DNA of 42,720 nt from GCA-020348365 sp964347995 (GTDB taxonomy: Archaea; Thermoproteota; Bathyarchaeia; Bathyarchaeales; Bathyarchaeaceae), in NCBI GenBank assembly GCA_964347995.1, contig CAYGBA010000004.1:1-42720 (forward strand), written 5' to 3'. The notes under the pieces are model-generated. The model was not told the origin of the DNA and ran no database searches. It was given only the letters and a program-made list of their open reading frames with translations. Both the position numbers and the translations under genes were made by a program. Shown piece after piece: positions 34,242 through 42,720 of this stretch; position 1 is the stretch's first letter, and every line of letters starts with the position of its first letter.

Positions 34242-36041
34242 ATGAGACGAAAAAGAGACGCGTTGTTGCTGTCCCTTCTCATAGGTTCACTGCTCATCAT
34301 CACCGGAGGCATAGTCGACGTTGTCAATGCTCACCCTATCAAAGTTTTCGTGGATCCGCCCGCCATTAGAGACCCCACGCTAGTGCCGAACACCCAGTTC
34401 TCAATCAACATAGTCGTGGACTACGTTGAAGAACTCTGGAGCTACCAGTTTGAAATGAGCTTCAACCCTCACGTTTTACATGGCGTAAGCGTTGAGAACG
34501 GACCCTTCCTCGAAAGCGGAGGCGGAGAAATCGTTGTGCTCGAAGGAGAAGGGTTCGACAACGCTGAAGGCAGCCTAGGTCTGTTCGGAGCATACCTCGA
34601 CCCCATAATGAACTTTCCAACTGGTGGAATGGAGAACCCACCTGCCTACGGAGTCTTGGCAAGAGTAACCTTCGAAGTTGTTGGAATAGGCGGTTCTCCC
34701 CTAGAGTTTGGATTAAACACTATGCTGGTGAACAAAAATGGCGGCAACGAATTTGATGGAGAGATCGCAGCCGCGCAGAAACCGCATCCCTACTTGCCCA
34801 CAAAAATACCGAACCCTGATTTCATAGGCCACGGTTACTTTGACAACAGACCGCAAGTCGAGGTGATTCCTGCAGAAGTTAAGGGCTTGCCAGTCAATGA
34901 CAGTTTCACGATCAACGTAAGCATCACCGACATCGAGGATCTATACAGCTGCGAGTTCCGCTTGAACTGGACCACGGCTCTTCTGAATGTCACTGGCGTC
35001 GCGGCAGGTGACTTCTTGGGGCCAACTGGTGAAATCATATTTCATCAAGAGATGCACAACGAGGAAGGCTACATATACGTGACCTGCTCAAGAACGGTAG
35101 GCCCAGGAGTGGATGGCAGCGGAACGGTGGCGAACGTCACCTTCCTCGTCCTAGGTGAAGGGGACTCCACCTTACACCTCTACGACACCTCATTACTCGA
35201 CTCTACATCCAATTCGATAGCCATTGGGACGGTCGACGGATGGTTCGTCAACGTGCTAACTCATGACATAGCCATCGTTGGAATCGCAACGAACCCGACT
35301 AAAGTAGAAGCCGGGAGCGGAGATCCCATATTCATCAACGTGACGGTTGTGAACGAAGGGTCCTACCTAGAAGAGGACATCGGCGTCACCGTCTACTATG
35401 ATGAAGACGAGCTCGGAAATAAGACGATTCAATCTCTGAAGAAGGGAGCTGAGGAAACCCTTAGGTTTATGTGGAGCACTACCGGTGTTGGTCGCGGCAA
35501 ATACAGTATACGGGCTAATGCAACCGCTGTGCCCGGCGAAACCGACACTGCCGACAACACGCATCCCGGCGGCGTGGTCACCATTTCCGACCATGACGTA
35601 GCCGTAACCAGCGTTCTATGCTCGAAGAGAAATGTAGATGTGGGAAAAAACATCACCATAACCGTCCGCATCGAAAACTTCGGAACAGAGATCGAAACCT
35701 TCAACGTCACCATATACATTAATGGAAGCGAATTAGACACAAAAACCGTAGAGAATCTTGGCTATGCGGCGGTGATGGACCTACCGCTTATATGGGAGAC
35801 TGCAGGCCTTGAACTGGGCAACTACAGCATAAGCGCGAGCGCAACTGTAGTTGAGGGCGAGACAGACACAGCTGACAACACATACCCGGGAATCGGCCAA
35901 GAAGAGACCCTGGTCACGATAAAAGCTGCCGAGGTGCTGCCGTTCCCCATAGAACTGACGGTCTTGATTGTAGGCGTAGCTGCTATCTTTGTTCCGGTGA
36001 TATTCTTCTCTCGGAGGAGAAAGCGGCCTCCTGTTTTTTGA
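34242..36041 (+). CDS. Membrane-anchored protein with two cohesin and two CARDB domains
   Basis: 599 residues. After a signal peptide (1-30) come cohesin 1 (about 34-200; VDPPAIRDPTL, VDYVEELWSYQFEMSFNP, GVLARVTFEVVG) and cohesin 2 (about 204-337; GLPVNDSFTINVSI, LYSCEFRLNW, TVANVTFLVLG). CARDB 1 (341-447) and CARDB 2 (450-547) follow, each ending in xETDTADNTxP. A membrane helix lies at 569-589, then RRRKR. The two cohesins are divergent, so they may bind different dockerins. ATG start with GGGGAAG upstream. A TATA-like TTTTAAAG at 34163-34170 is the only promoter candidate seen. Two cohesins plus an anchor are expected of a scaffold that holds dockerin partners at the cell surface. Confidence 0.82.
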   Translation: MRRKRDALLLSLLIGSLLIITGGIVDVVNAHPIKVFVDPPAIRDPTLVPNTQFSINIVVDYVEELWSYQFEMSFNPHVLHGVSVENGPFLESGGGEIVVLEGEGFDNAEGSLGLFGAYLDPIMNFPTGGMENPPAYGVLARVTFEVVGIGGSPLEFGLNTMLVNKNGGNEFDGEIAAAQKPHPYLPTKIPNPDFIGHGYFDNRPQVEVIPAEVKGLPVNDSFTINVSITDIEDLYSCEFRLNWTTALLNVTGVAAGDFLGPTGEIIFHQEMHNEEGYIYVTCSRTVGPGVDGSGTVANVTFLVLGEGDSTLHLYDTSLLDSTSNSIAIGTVDGWFVNVLTHDIAIVGIATNPTKVEAGSGDPIFINVTVVNEGSYLEEDIGVTVYYDEDELGNKTIQSLKKGAEETLRFMWSTTGVGRGKYSIRANATAVPGETDTADNTHPGGVVTISDHDVAVTSVLCSKRNVDVGKNITITVRIENFGTEIETFNVTIYINGSELDTKTVENLGYAAVMDLPLIWETAGLELGNYSISASATVVEGETDTADNTYPGIGQEETLVTIKAAEVLPFPIELTVLIVGVAAIFVPVIFFSRRRKRPPVF

Positions 36042-36215
36042 GAAAGAGCTTATCCCTCCATCTTTCTAAGCCCCAACGTGATTCTTTGAAGAGACATTGC
36101 GCTTTTCGAGCGCCAGCCTCCAGATGTGTGTGCGCGCAGGGAAGAAAATTGAAACAAGCTGATGTAGAAAGGCTATTATACTGGTACATAGAAACTGAAA
36201 AATGAGGAAAGAGAA

Positions 36216-38774
36216 TTGAGAAGGACAAGAAATCATTCATGTATGCGTGGCATCTTACTCATCCTCATAACGTTAACTTCGCTTACGTTAATCAACCCGT
36301 GGTTTACCCGCATTCATCCAACCTATGCTCGTACACACTCGTCTACGTTTCAATCCGCCAGTGGAACCAACATCACGTTTGTTGATCCCGCCAACGTCAC
36401 GAATCTCATGTTGACGCCGGAGTCCCCGTTGACGCTTAGACCTGATGGGGACGGAACGTTCACAGACTGGACGGGAAGCTATACAGACTGGGATGAAGCA
36501 GGCTTGCACGATGGAGACACGAGTTACGTCTCCGCAAACGCAGCCAATCAATATGAAAGTTCAACCATGGAGGACCACACCTCCGAGACCTGGGACATAG
36601 CGAAGGTCAAAGTCACCATCTACGCTAGAACAAACATAATTTCTGACGACAAGGTAACTCCGTTCCTCTACATCGGAATATGGAAATATATGGGCGCCGG
36701 CTCCACACTGACAAACGAAACCTACACAGAATACACAGCCGAGTGGGCGATCAACCCCGACACGGTCTCCAACTGGACATGGTCGGACATAGACGCCCTA
36801 GAGGTCGGCGTGTCCGCAGACGTGGGTGACGACTCCACATGGGATGTTGGCCTCGAAATGAGGGTGACGCAACTGTATGTTGAAGTCACTGGCCCCAGAC
36901 TTTCGGTTGACATCGAGGTCGACTACGTCGACGACCTCTGGCTCTACCAATACGAGCTAACCTTCAACCCCGACGTCCTGCAAGCTGTCTGGGTGAACCC
37001 CTTGACTCCTGTGAAGATAGGACCCTTCCTCGGAAGCGCAGGCGGAACCGTCCTGGAGAACCCTGGGGCCGGATGGAACAACACGTTAGGAAAACTTCCG
37101 ATAACAGGAGCCTACCTCACCCAATCAGACCCCACATATTGCCCCGACGGCGGCGGGGTCCTGTCCACGGCCTTCTTCGAGGTCGTAGCCAAGGGCGAGA
37201 GTGAGCTGCGTCTCAGCGAAGACACCGGGCTGATGGACAATAACTACATTTGGGTCTCGTATGGAAGAGACCACGTGCAAGACGGTTACTTCAGAAATGT
37301 AGCCTGGGGTTCTATGCCTAAGGCTGACTTCACCATAACACCTGTAGGAACTCCAGAGCCGCTTGAAGGCTACAACACCACGTTCACGTCGACATCAACA
37401 GGAGGCACACAACCATACACCTACAAGTGGTACCTCTGGAAAACCCTCAAGGCTGAACTCTTCGCGCCAATCGTGACCAGCGTGGACGCCGTAAGCCGCA
37501 ACTACACCACGCGTGGAATCTGGAATGTAACCTTAACCGTCATCGACGACGACGACGTGGTTGGCACAAAAACAGGCTACGTGCGAATCAAGGCCCACGA
37601 CGTATTCTTCAGCGCCGTCACAACAAACGCAACATGGGGTGTTTGGCCTTCCAGCTACCGCGCGGATATCGGAAAGATCGTGGAGGTTAAAGCCACGGCA
37701 AAAAACGAGGGCGACTACACGGAGACCTTCGACGTCTCAACGTTCTGGAGTGCCTTCTACGCAGGTGAACCGCATTACGGAATCATCGGCACTCACGCCG
37801 TCACAGACCTAGCTGCGGGGGCGAGCCAGGACGTAATCTTCACCTGGGACACGGAAGGTCGCAACCTCACACACCCGGAGCAGATCGCCGTCGTGGCAAA
37901 TGCAAGCCGCGTGGACTACGAGTACGACGTGGAATATTCCCCAGGAAAAATATCGGATAACCAGTTCACTGGCCCAGTCATCAGAGTCAGAATCCACGAC
38001 ATAGCCGTCACAGAAGTCGAAACAAACGCGACAACTGTCACGCCAGGAGACATCGTTGAAGTCACTGTTACCGTTGCAAACCAGGGTGACTTCAACCAAA
38101 CAGGCATCGGCGTCACCGCCTACTACGATAATACAGCTATCGACACCCAGACGATCCCCCTCATGACAAACCAATCGTTCGGTCGCTTCCCCCGCTTCCC
38201 CACCATCAACCACACCGCCACTCTAACCTTCAACTGGAACACCACAGGTGCAACCGTGGGGAACTATGCAATATCCGCGGAAGCCAGCGCGGTTCCGGAA
38301 GAGATAGACACAGCAGACAACATCAGAGCCAACGGCATGGTAATGGTGACAGGCGACACCACACCTCCCGACATCAGCACTCCCCAACACGAGCCAGAAA
38401 GCCCTGATCCTGATGTAGCCGTGACGGTTTCAGTGAACGTAACTGATCTGGACAGCGGGGTGCGCGAAGTCATCTTATCCTACAAAGAGGAAGATGATGT
38501 CGCATGGACGAACACTACAATGATTAAGCAAACCGGCGACCTATACGAAGGAACCATTGAAGGGTTCCCAGCTGACACAAACGTAACGTACAGAATCATC
38601 GCCTACGACTACGCGGAAAATGTCGCCGTCGACGACAACACTGGACAATACTATCTCTACACCGTCATCCCAGAGTTCACCACATGGCTATCCCTGATCA
38701 TCGTTCTTCTCCTAACCACAGCAATTGTGATTTTCACAAGAAGAAAGCTGATGCCGAAGAGTCGCTTCTTCTAG
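36216..38774 (+). CDS. Membrane-anchored cohesin/PKD/CARDB protein with PEF-CTERM-like tail
   Basis: 852 residues. Signal segment at about 11-27; NITFVDPANVT at 52-62, which looks like the first cohesin strand; an inserted beta-sandwich module of unknown function (about 66-226); then the rest of the cohesin (about 227-360; VDYVDDLWLYQYELTFNPDVL). After these come a PKD domain (370-458), two CARDB domains (about 460-705), an FN3-like domain (about 715-815) and an IPEFTTW tail with a hydrophobic helix and RRKLMPKSRFF. The tail resembles PEF-CTERM. TTG start, with GAGGAAAG upstream. A Gly-rich DGGGVLSTAFFEVV strand closes the cohesin. Domain edges are approximate. The role is probably scaffold or adhesion. 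Confidence 0.78.
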   Translation: MRRTRNHSCMRGILLILITLTSLTLINPWFTRIHPTYARTHSSTFQSASGTNITFVDPANVTNLMLTPESPLTLRPDGDGTFTDWTGSYTDWDEAGLHDGDTSYVSANAANQYESSTMEDHTSETWDIAKVKVTIYARTNIISDDKVTPFLYIGIWKYMGAGSTLTNETYTEYTAEWAINPDTVSNWTWSDIDALEVGVSADVGDDSTWDVGLEMRVTQLYVEVTGPRLSVDIEVDYVDDLWLYQYELTFNPDVLQAVWVNPLTPVKIGPFLGSAGGTVLENPGAGWNNTLGKLPITGAYLTQSDPTYCPDGGGVLSTAFFEVVAKGESELRLSEDTGLMDNNYIWVSYGRDHVQDGYFRNVAWGSMPKADFTITPVGTPEPLEGYNTTFTSTSTGGTQPYTYKWYLWKTLKAELFAPIVTSVDAVSRNYTTRGIWNVTLTVIDDDDVVGTKTGYVRIKAHDVFFSAVTTNATWGVWPSSYRADIGKIVEVKATAKNEGDYTETFDVSTFWSAFYAGEPHYGIIGTHAVTDLAAGASQDVIFTWDTEGRNLTHPEQIAVVANASRVDYEYDVEYSPGKISDNQFTGPVIRVRIHDIAVTEVETNATTVTPGDIVEVTVTVANQGDFNQTGIGVTAYYDNTAIDTQTIPLMTNQSFGRFPRFPTINHTATLTFNWNTTGATVGNYAISAEASAVPEEIDTADNIRANGMVMVTGDTTPPDISTPQHEPESPDPDVAVTVSVNVTDLDSGVREVILSYKEEDDVAWTNTTMIKQTGDLYEGTIEGFPADTNVTYRIIAYDYAENVAVDDNTGQYYLYTVIPEFTTWLSLIIVLLLTTAIVIFTRRKLMPKSRFF

Positions 38775-39056
38775 AATGTCGCATTGAACCTAGACGCGAT
38801 AGCATCAACAAAGCATGCGAGTGCGCGCGGAGGCAGAAGACCACAAGCCATGGGCGCCCATGATACCTTGGCTTTCCAAACGTACATATGCTTGGCACAA
38901 CCGTCGACATAGCTGATCAATGTTTAGCGCTGCTCCCTCACCTCTGACAATTTGATTCTCTTTTCACATCCGGTAGCAGCTAATGGCGTGGGAGCGCTGC
39001 CAAGAAAGGAAGGGTTTATGCGTGCATGATCAATAGACGATTCACAGTCAAAGCAT

Positions 39057-39095
39057 ATGCATGTGTATGTCTGAAAATTCATGTATCACATGCAT
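39057..39095. promoter_or_regulatory. Inverted repeat upstream of the giant cohesin gene, possible operator
   Basis: ATGCATGTG (39057-39065) and CACATGCAT (39087-39095) are exact nine-base inverted arms separated by 21 bases, about 22 bases upstream of the TATA-like element. Position and symmetry suit a regulator binding site, or a hairpin. Confidence 0.4.
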
Positions 39096-39116
39096 TATGA
39101 GATAGTAATAATGTTC

Positions 39117-39124
39117 AAATATAT
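39117..39124 (+). promoter_or_regulatory. TATA box of the giant cohesin gene
   Basis: AAATATAT lies 42 bases before ATG 39159 and 63 bases before TTG 39180, within an AT-rich block. Confidence 0.4.
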
Positions 39125-39179
39125 GCTTGTGGGTTAATATCTTGTATGATGGCTTCAGATGAGGAGAGAGGAGGCAGAG

Positions 39180-42100
39180 TTGATTAGCTGCAAGCGTATA
39201 AAAGTGTGTAAATTCTTCAGATGTCTGCTACTTCTATTCCTGTTAGCAGCTCCGCTAGTGCTGCTCTCAGAGTTTGTTACTGTTGGCCCGGCTCACGCCA
39301 GTCCAGGAGACACATACATTTTTGAGTCTCACCCCGACACTCACGTTAACACCACAGATGTTTCTAGCCCCGATTTGGCTTATGACAATGACACCAGCAC
39401 CTACGCCCGCTTCTCTCGGGACCAGGATGGATATCTCGAGGTTGGAAACTTCACTGTCAACGCGTATTATGAGTCTCCTCCTCCCCGCCCCCCCACCGCA
39501 GCGGCCTATATGATTGGCTACATCAACAGAGTCGATTTCAAGATGAGGTTTAAGGCAGACGCGGGTGCCGACGACCGTTACAGAATACTGTATTTTGTTG
39601 ATCCCTCCGAGACTGGGACCGTGTTAGTCGGTTGGACAAGCGCGGCAAGCTCCCTTCAAACAAGTGTCTGGGAAAATAAGCCTGAACCCAACGATGCAAC
39701 TTGGACTTGGCGCGACATCAGGAATGTCCGATTCAGAGTTGAAGTAGACAACGTGGACGCTCCAGACGACAAATACTTCTACGAGTATGAGGCGTGGTTA
39801 ACGGTTTCCTATGATCTATCCACCGTCGCGGTGGATCCGCCTACCATTGCAGACCCAGACTTGGAACCGGGCGACCAGTTCTCGATCAACATCACCGTCG
39901 ACTACGTTGAAGTACTCTGGAGCTACCAGTTTGAGATGAGCTTCAACCCAGAGGTCCTGCAGGGCGTGCGCGTTGACAACGGCGATTTCCTAGGCAGCGC
40001 AATACCCCCACCACAGCGGGATCAGTTCATCATGGAGTTTCCAGGACCAGGATTTGACAACGTGGCGGGCACGCTGGGCTTGTATGGATGCGCCATCAAG
40101 CTGCAGCCGCCCCCACCGGAAATATACTTCCCGACAGGCGGCGGGACCCTGGCCACCGTCACCTTTGAGGTTGTGGGATCCGGCGTCTCCCCCATCACTC
40201 TAAGCGAACAAACAGCCCTGTTAAACAAGACTAGTGGATTCATCATGCGCGCAGAGCTGTATAGCGAAGGATATTATGACGAGACGCAGGAGAAGTTTGT
40301 TTACCATCTGATTCCTGAGTGCGTGAAACACGGCTACTTCAGCAATAAGCGATACACGCTGCAGATCGGCTCGACTCCCATAACTGGGGTGGACTTCACT
40401 CTTGACGGTGCTCTGAATCAGACGCCCTTCAGCGAGGCTCTGCCCGCTGGAAGCCACACCATCGCGATGCCTGCAGAATGGACGGTTGACGAGACCGTGT
40501 ACAGTTTTCTCCAGTGGGAGGATGACTCCACGGATGCGACACGAGTCATAGAGCTAGATGGAGACATGTCCCTTACGGCCACCTACATCGCTGGAGAGTT
40601 CACGCTGACGATCGAGTCTACTCCCATATCGGGGGTGAACGTCACCGTTGACGGTGAGTTGTACCAGACGCCCTTCAGCGAGGCTCTGCCCGCTGGAAGC
40701 CGCACCATCGAGATGCCTACTGAGTGGACGGTTAACGAAACTCTCTATAGCTTTCTCAAGTGGGAAGACCAGTCCACGAATGCGACACGCGTCGTGGGGC
40801 TCTCTAGTGACATGTCTCTGACGGCCACCTACATAGAAGTTGCAACTTACATGCTTGCGATAGACTCTACTCCAATAGGTGGCGTCGAATTCGACCTTGA
40901 GTTTCCCAACTCCACCGTTAAATCTTATCAGACTCCCTTCTCTGAGGGGCTTCTCGCAGGGAGCCACACCATCATGATGCCTCTCTTTTGGGAGGTTGGC
41001 GAAGACACATACGAGTTTTACGCTTGGACAGACCTAGTTCCAGAACCGCAGCGGACTATAAGCCTGACGAGTAACAAGTCTGTCACAGCGCTGTACGTCG
41101 TGGGTATGCAGCGGTACACGCTTGAGATCAACGCTACCGCGGTCAACTCCACCTCCCTAGCTGGAGTGAGCTTCAACCTCGACGGCTCTGCCAAGACCAC
41201 TTCCTTCTCCGGTCTTCTGCAGGCCAAAAAACATGTCGTCCAGATGCCCGCTGAATTGGAGGTTGGGGAAACACGATACTGGTTTGTGAACTGGACCGAC
41301 GATGGGTCTGTAAACCCGACGAGGGTTGTGGACCTAAAGAATGATACGTCTCTGACGGCGGTGTACACGAATCAGTCTGTTCACAACATCGACAAGGACA
41401 CCTATTACGACAATATCCAAGCCGCGATAGATGATGCTGATCCTGACGACACGATCGAGGTCTATCCCAACACCTACTACGAGCAGTTGGAGATTTATAG
41501 TCCTTTGAAGCTCATCGGAAAAGACCCGTACACCACCATCCTGGACGCGAACGGAACAAATGTTTATCAATTCGTCTATGTGGGAGCTGAGAATGTTACT
41601 GTTAGCGGGTTTACGACGAGAAACTGCGGTACAGGAGATGGTATCTGGCTGGAATACAGTAGGGGCTGCACCATTAGTGACAACATCATTTCGTATGCAG
41701 ACGGGTATATGGGCATCCTCCTTATTGAATCCGATAACAACATCATAAGCAACAACATTCTGCGCCCGGACGGGTTGGGAGAGTCCGGCATATATCTGGA
41801 ATGGTCTAGCAACAACATAATTTATGGAAACACCGTGACTTCAAATGCATACGGCATTGACCTAGGTTACTCTGGACCCCTCTTTTCCGACAACAACACC
41901 GTAGTCGCCAACACGATTGCATACAACGTCCAGGGCTTATCAATAGACTACTACTGCAACAACACCGTTATTTACCACAACAATTTCCTGAACAACGGAG
42001 AACAAGTGCATTTCTGGGATCCCGAGCCCTACGCCACTTGGGATGACGGGTACCCCTCTGGCGGAAACTACTGGAGCGACTACACCGGCGTGGATGTGAA

Positions 42101-42720
42101 GAGTGGCCCAAATCAGGATGAGACGGGCAGCGATGCGATCGGCGACACCCCACACCAAATTTTTGGAGACCACAACGACACCTATCCGCTCATGAATCCA
42201 TCGCCCACATGGTTCGATGTGGTCTGGGACGACGTGACATACCCGGTTCGCCTCATCAGCAACTCCACCATCACCGCCTTCAAGTTCAGCCAACCTGATA
42301 AGCAGATAAGCTTCAATGTGACCGGTCCAGACGACACCAAGGGGTTCTTTAAAGTGAACATCATGAAAGACTTGCTCGACGCCGCACCTGATGAGTGGAC
42401 TGTTTCCGTTAACGGCACGCAAGTGCCTCCCGAGGTGGCCTCTGGAGCCATCTGGAACCAACTATACCTCATGTACAGCCACAGCACCCAAAAAATCGAA
42501 ATTGAGGGTACAATGGTTGTTGACAACGTTCCTCCGATAGCGAATGCGTCACTGACCACTCCTGACCCACCAAAAGTGGATGAGGACATCGAACCGGTTG
42601 GATTTGATGGCTCGGCTTCATGGGACGATATAGGCATCAAGGACTACACATGGACTTTTGAGGAGGATGGAGATTCAACGGTCGTGACGGGCGAGACCGA
42701 AACATACACGTTTGCAGATC
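39180..42720 (+). CDS. Giant surface protein: cohesin, four PEGA-like repeats, beta-helix, PKD (3' end outside window)
   Basis: An open frame runs to the window edge (at least 1180 codons). Start is TTG 39180, close behind GAGGAGG-type bases; ATG 39159 would add seven residues. Segments: signal peptide (about 1-40); a beta-sandwich module (about 44-213) resembling the insertion in the 852-residue neighbour; cohesin (about 216-350); four repeats of about 80 residues (nt 40353-41366), each with a STPI or similar strand, TPFSEALPAGSHTI and a TATY end; a NosD-like beta-helix (nt about 41376-42200); the NSTITAFKF/ISFNVTG domain also found in the 464-residue beta-helix protein; and the start of a PKD domain (PPIANASL...GFDGSASWDD). 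It combines cohesin scaffolding with likely sugar-binding beta-helix parts. The C-terminus and anchor are unseen. Confidence 0.85.
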   Translation, partial: MISCKRIKVCKFFRCLLLLFLLAAPLVLLSEFVTVGPAHASPGDTYIFESHPDTHVNTTDVSSPDLAYDNDTSTYARFSRDQDGYLEVGNFTVNAYYESPPPRPPTAAAYMIGYINRVDFKMRFKADAGADDRYRILYFVDPSETGTVLVGWTSAASSLQTSVWENKPEPNDATWTWRDIRNVRFRVEVDNVDAPDDKYFYEYEAWLTVSYDLSTVAVDPPTIADPDLEPGDQFSINITVDYVEVLWSYQFEMSFNPEVLQGVRVDNGDFLGSAIPPPQRDQFIMEFPGPGFDNVAGTLGLYGCAIKLQPPPPEIYFPTGGGTLATVTFEVVGSGVSPITLSEQTALLNKTSGFIMRAELYSEGYYDETQEKFVYHLIPECVKHGYFSNKRYTLQIGSTPITGVDFTLDGALNQTPFSEALPAGSHTIAMPAEWTVDETVYSFLQWEDDSTDATRVIELDGDMSLTATYIAGEFTLTIESTPISGVNVTVDGELYQTPFSEALPAGSRTIEMPTEWTVNETLYSFLKWEDQSTNATRVVGLSSDMSLTATYIEVATYMLAIDSTPIGGVEFDLEFPNSTVKSYQTPFSEGLLAGSHTIMMPLFWEVGEDTYEFYAWTDLVPEPQRTISLTSNKSVTALYVVGMQRYTLEINATAVNSTSLAGVSFNLDGSAKTTSFSGLLQAKKHVVQMPAELEVGETRYWFVNWTDDGSVNPTRVVDLKNDTSLTAVYTNQSVHNIDKDTYYDNIQAAIDDADPDDTIEVYPNTYYEQLEIYSPLKLIGKDPYTTILDANGTNVYQFVYVGAENVTVSGFTTRNCGTGDGIWLEYSRGCTISDNIISYADGYMGILLIESDNNIISNNILRPDGLGESGIYLEWSSNNIIYGNTVTSNAYGIDLGYSGPLFSDNNTVVANTIAYNVQGLSIDYYCNNTVIYHNNFLNNGEQVHFWDPEPYATWDDGYPSGGNYWSDYTGVDVKSGPNQDETGSDAIGDTPHQIFGDHNDTYPLMNPSPTWFDVVWDDVTYPVRLISNSTITAFKFSQPDKQISFNVTGPDDTKGFFKVNIMKDLLDAAPDEWTVSVNGTQVPPEVASGAIWNQLYLMYSHSTQKIEIEGTMVVDNVPPIANASLTTPDPPKVDEDIEPVGFDGSASWDDIGIKDYTWTFEEDGDSTVVTGETETYTFAD
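40065..40111 (+). repeat. 47-base exact repeat, copy 2 (cohesin coding)
   Basis: Identical to 31726-31772 and in the same reading frame relative to the cohesin domain, 8.3 kb away. Confidence 0.9.
40353..41366 (+). repeat. Four tandem PEGA-like coding repeats
   Basis: Units at about 40353-40586, 40599-40832, 40848-41096 and 41115-41366 encode related domains of about 80 residues. Units 1 and 2 are the closest: 37 bases at 40419-40455 are identical to 40665-40701, so that pair duplicated recently or is kept alike by recombination. Confidence 0.85.

Larger units (their letters stand above)
38775..39158. other. Intergenic stretch with inverted repeat and TATA element
   Basis: About 380 bases with no gene-like frame. 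Near its right end is a nine-base inverted repeat (39057-39065 and 39087-39095) followed by a TATA-like AAATATAT (39117-39124), both described separately. Confidence 0.6.

Noticed and set aside
41940..42461. 173-codon frame antisense to the giant cohesin gene
   Set aside because: Composition reflects the C-rich plus-strand codons; the plus frame is continuous and has clear domains.
29311..42720. Cellulosome-like polysaccharide degradation locus
   Set aside because: Cohesins and a dockerin-like segment are present, but no glycoside hydrolase, lyase with visible catalytic residues or carbohydrate transporter was seen.
1..42720. CRISPR arrays, tRNA or rRNA genes, insertion sequences
   Set aside because: No regularly spaced direct repeats, cloverleaf-like sequence or transposase-like protein was found by eye; a tRNA scan would be needed to exclude tRNA genes fully.

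Overview
The window is archaeal chromosomal DNA. Fibrillarin next to Nop5, a short archaeal-type adenylosuccinate synthetase, an ATP-dependent DNA ligase, Trm1, a THEP1 NTPase, TATA/BRE-like promoters and secreted proteins with PEF-CTERM-like tails all point there. The mix (CoM-CoB-type fumarate reductase without other methanogenesis genes, cohesin/CARDB/beta-helix surface proteins, a permuted peptide-binding protein) suggests an uncultured TACK lineage such as Bathyarchaeia. That placement is inference, since no rRNA or marker set is present. A run of 100 Ns at 12419-12518 shows that this is a scaffold, probably from a metagenome.

Region 1 (1-20400) is mostly housekeeping. It opens with a four-gene C4-dicarboxylate operon: fumarase alpha and beta, then a TfrA/TfrB-type fumarate reductase whose B subunit is fused to an HdrB-like CCG module. 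After it come trm1, THEP1 and RNase HII, an archaeal HTH regulator, the box C/D RNP pair flpA-nop5 diverging from pyrD-pyrK, a small LEA14-like membrane protein, hypothetical genes, purA, alaX, a broken nitroreductase gene, DNA ligase, and a small zinc-ribbon-like protein with a good promoter.

Region 2 (20400-29070) reads leftwards. A secreted beta-helix (NosD-like) protein with a PEF-CTERM-like tail comes last. Upstream of it is a peptide ABC transporter set in the order oppB, oppC, oppD, oppF, two small membrane proteins and a second oppD-type ATPase. OppC carries a large extra domain in an external loop.

Region 3 (29080-42720) diverges from the transporter. It begins with a solute-binding protein whose two SBP family 5 halves are in permuted order and which ends in a dockerin-like segment. 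Next come a secreted cohesin protein, a membrane-anchored beta-propeller/CARDB protein, two membrane-anchored cohesin/CARDB proteins, and a giant cohesin/PEGA-like/beta-helix/PKD protein that runs off the window. My reading is a cohesin-dockerin surface assembly physically linked to peptide uptake. No hydrolase is visible in the window, so this is not evidence for a cellulosome.

A second theme is translation start. Three clearly complete genes (tfrA, alaX, oppD) have no ATG, GTG or TTG where the protein must begin. Each has a strong Shine-Dalgarno sequence placed 7-8 nt before an ACG (tfrA, oppD) or ATT (alaX) codon. No rRNA, tRNA, CRISPR array or insertion sequence could be identified by eye.
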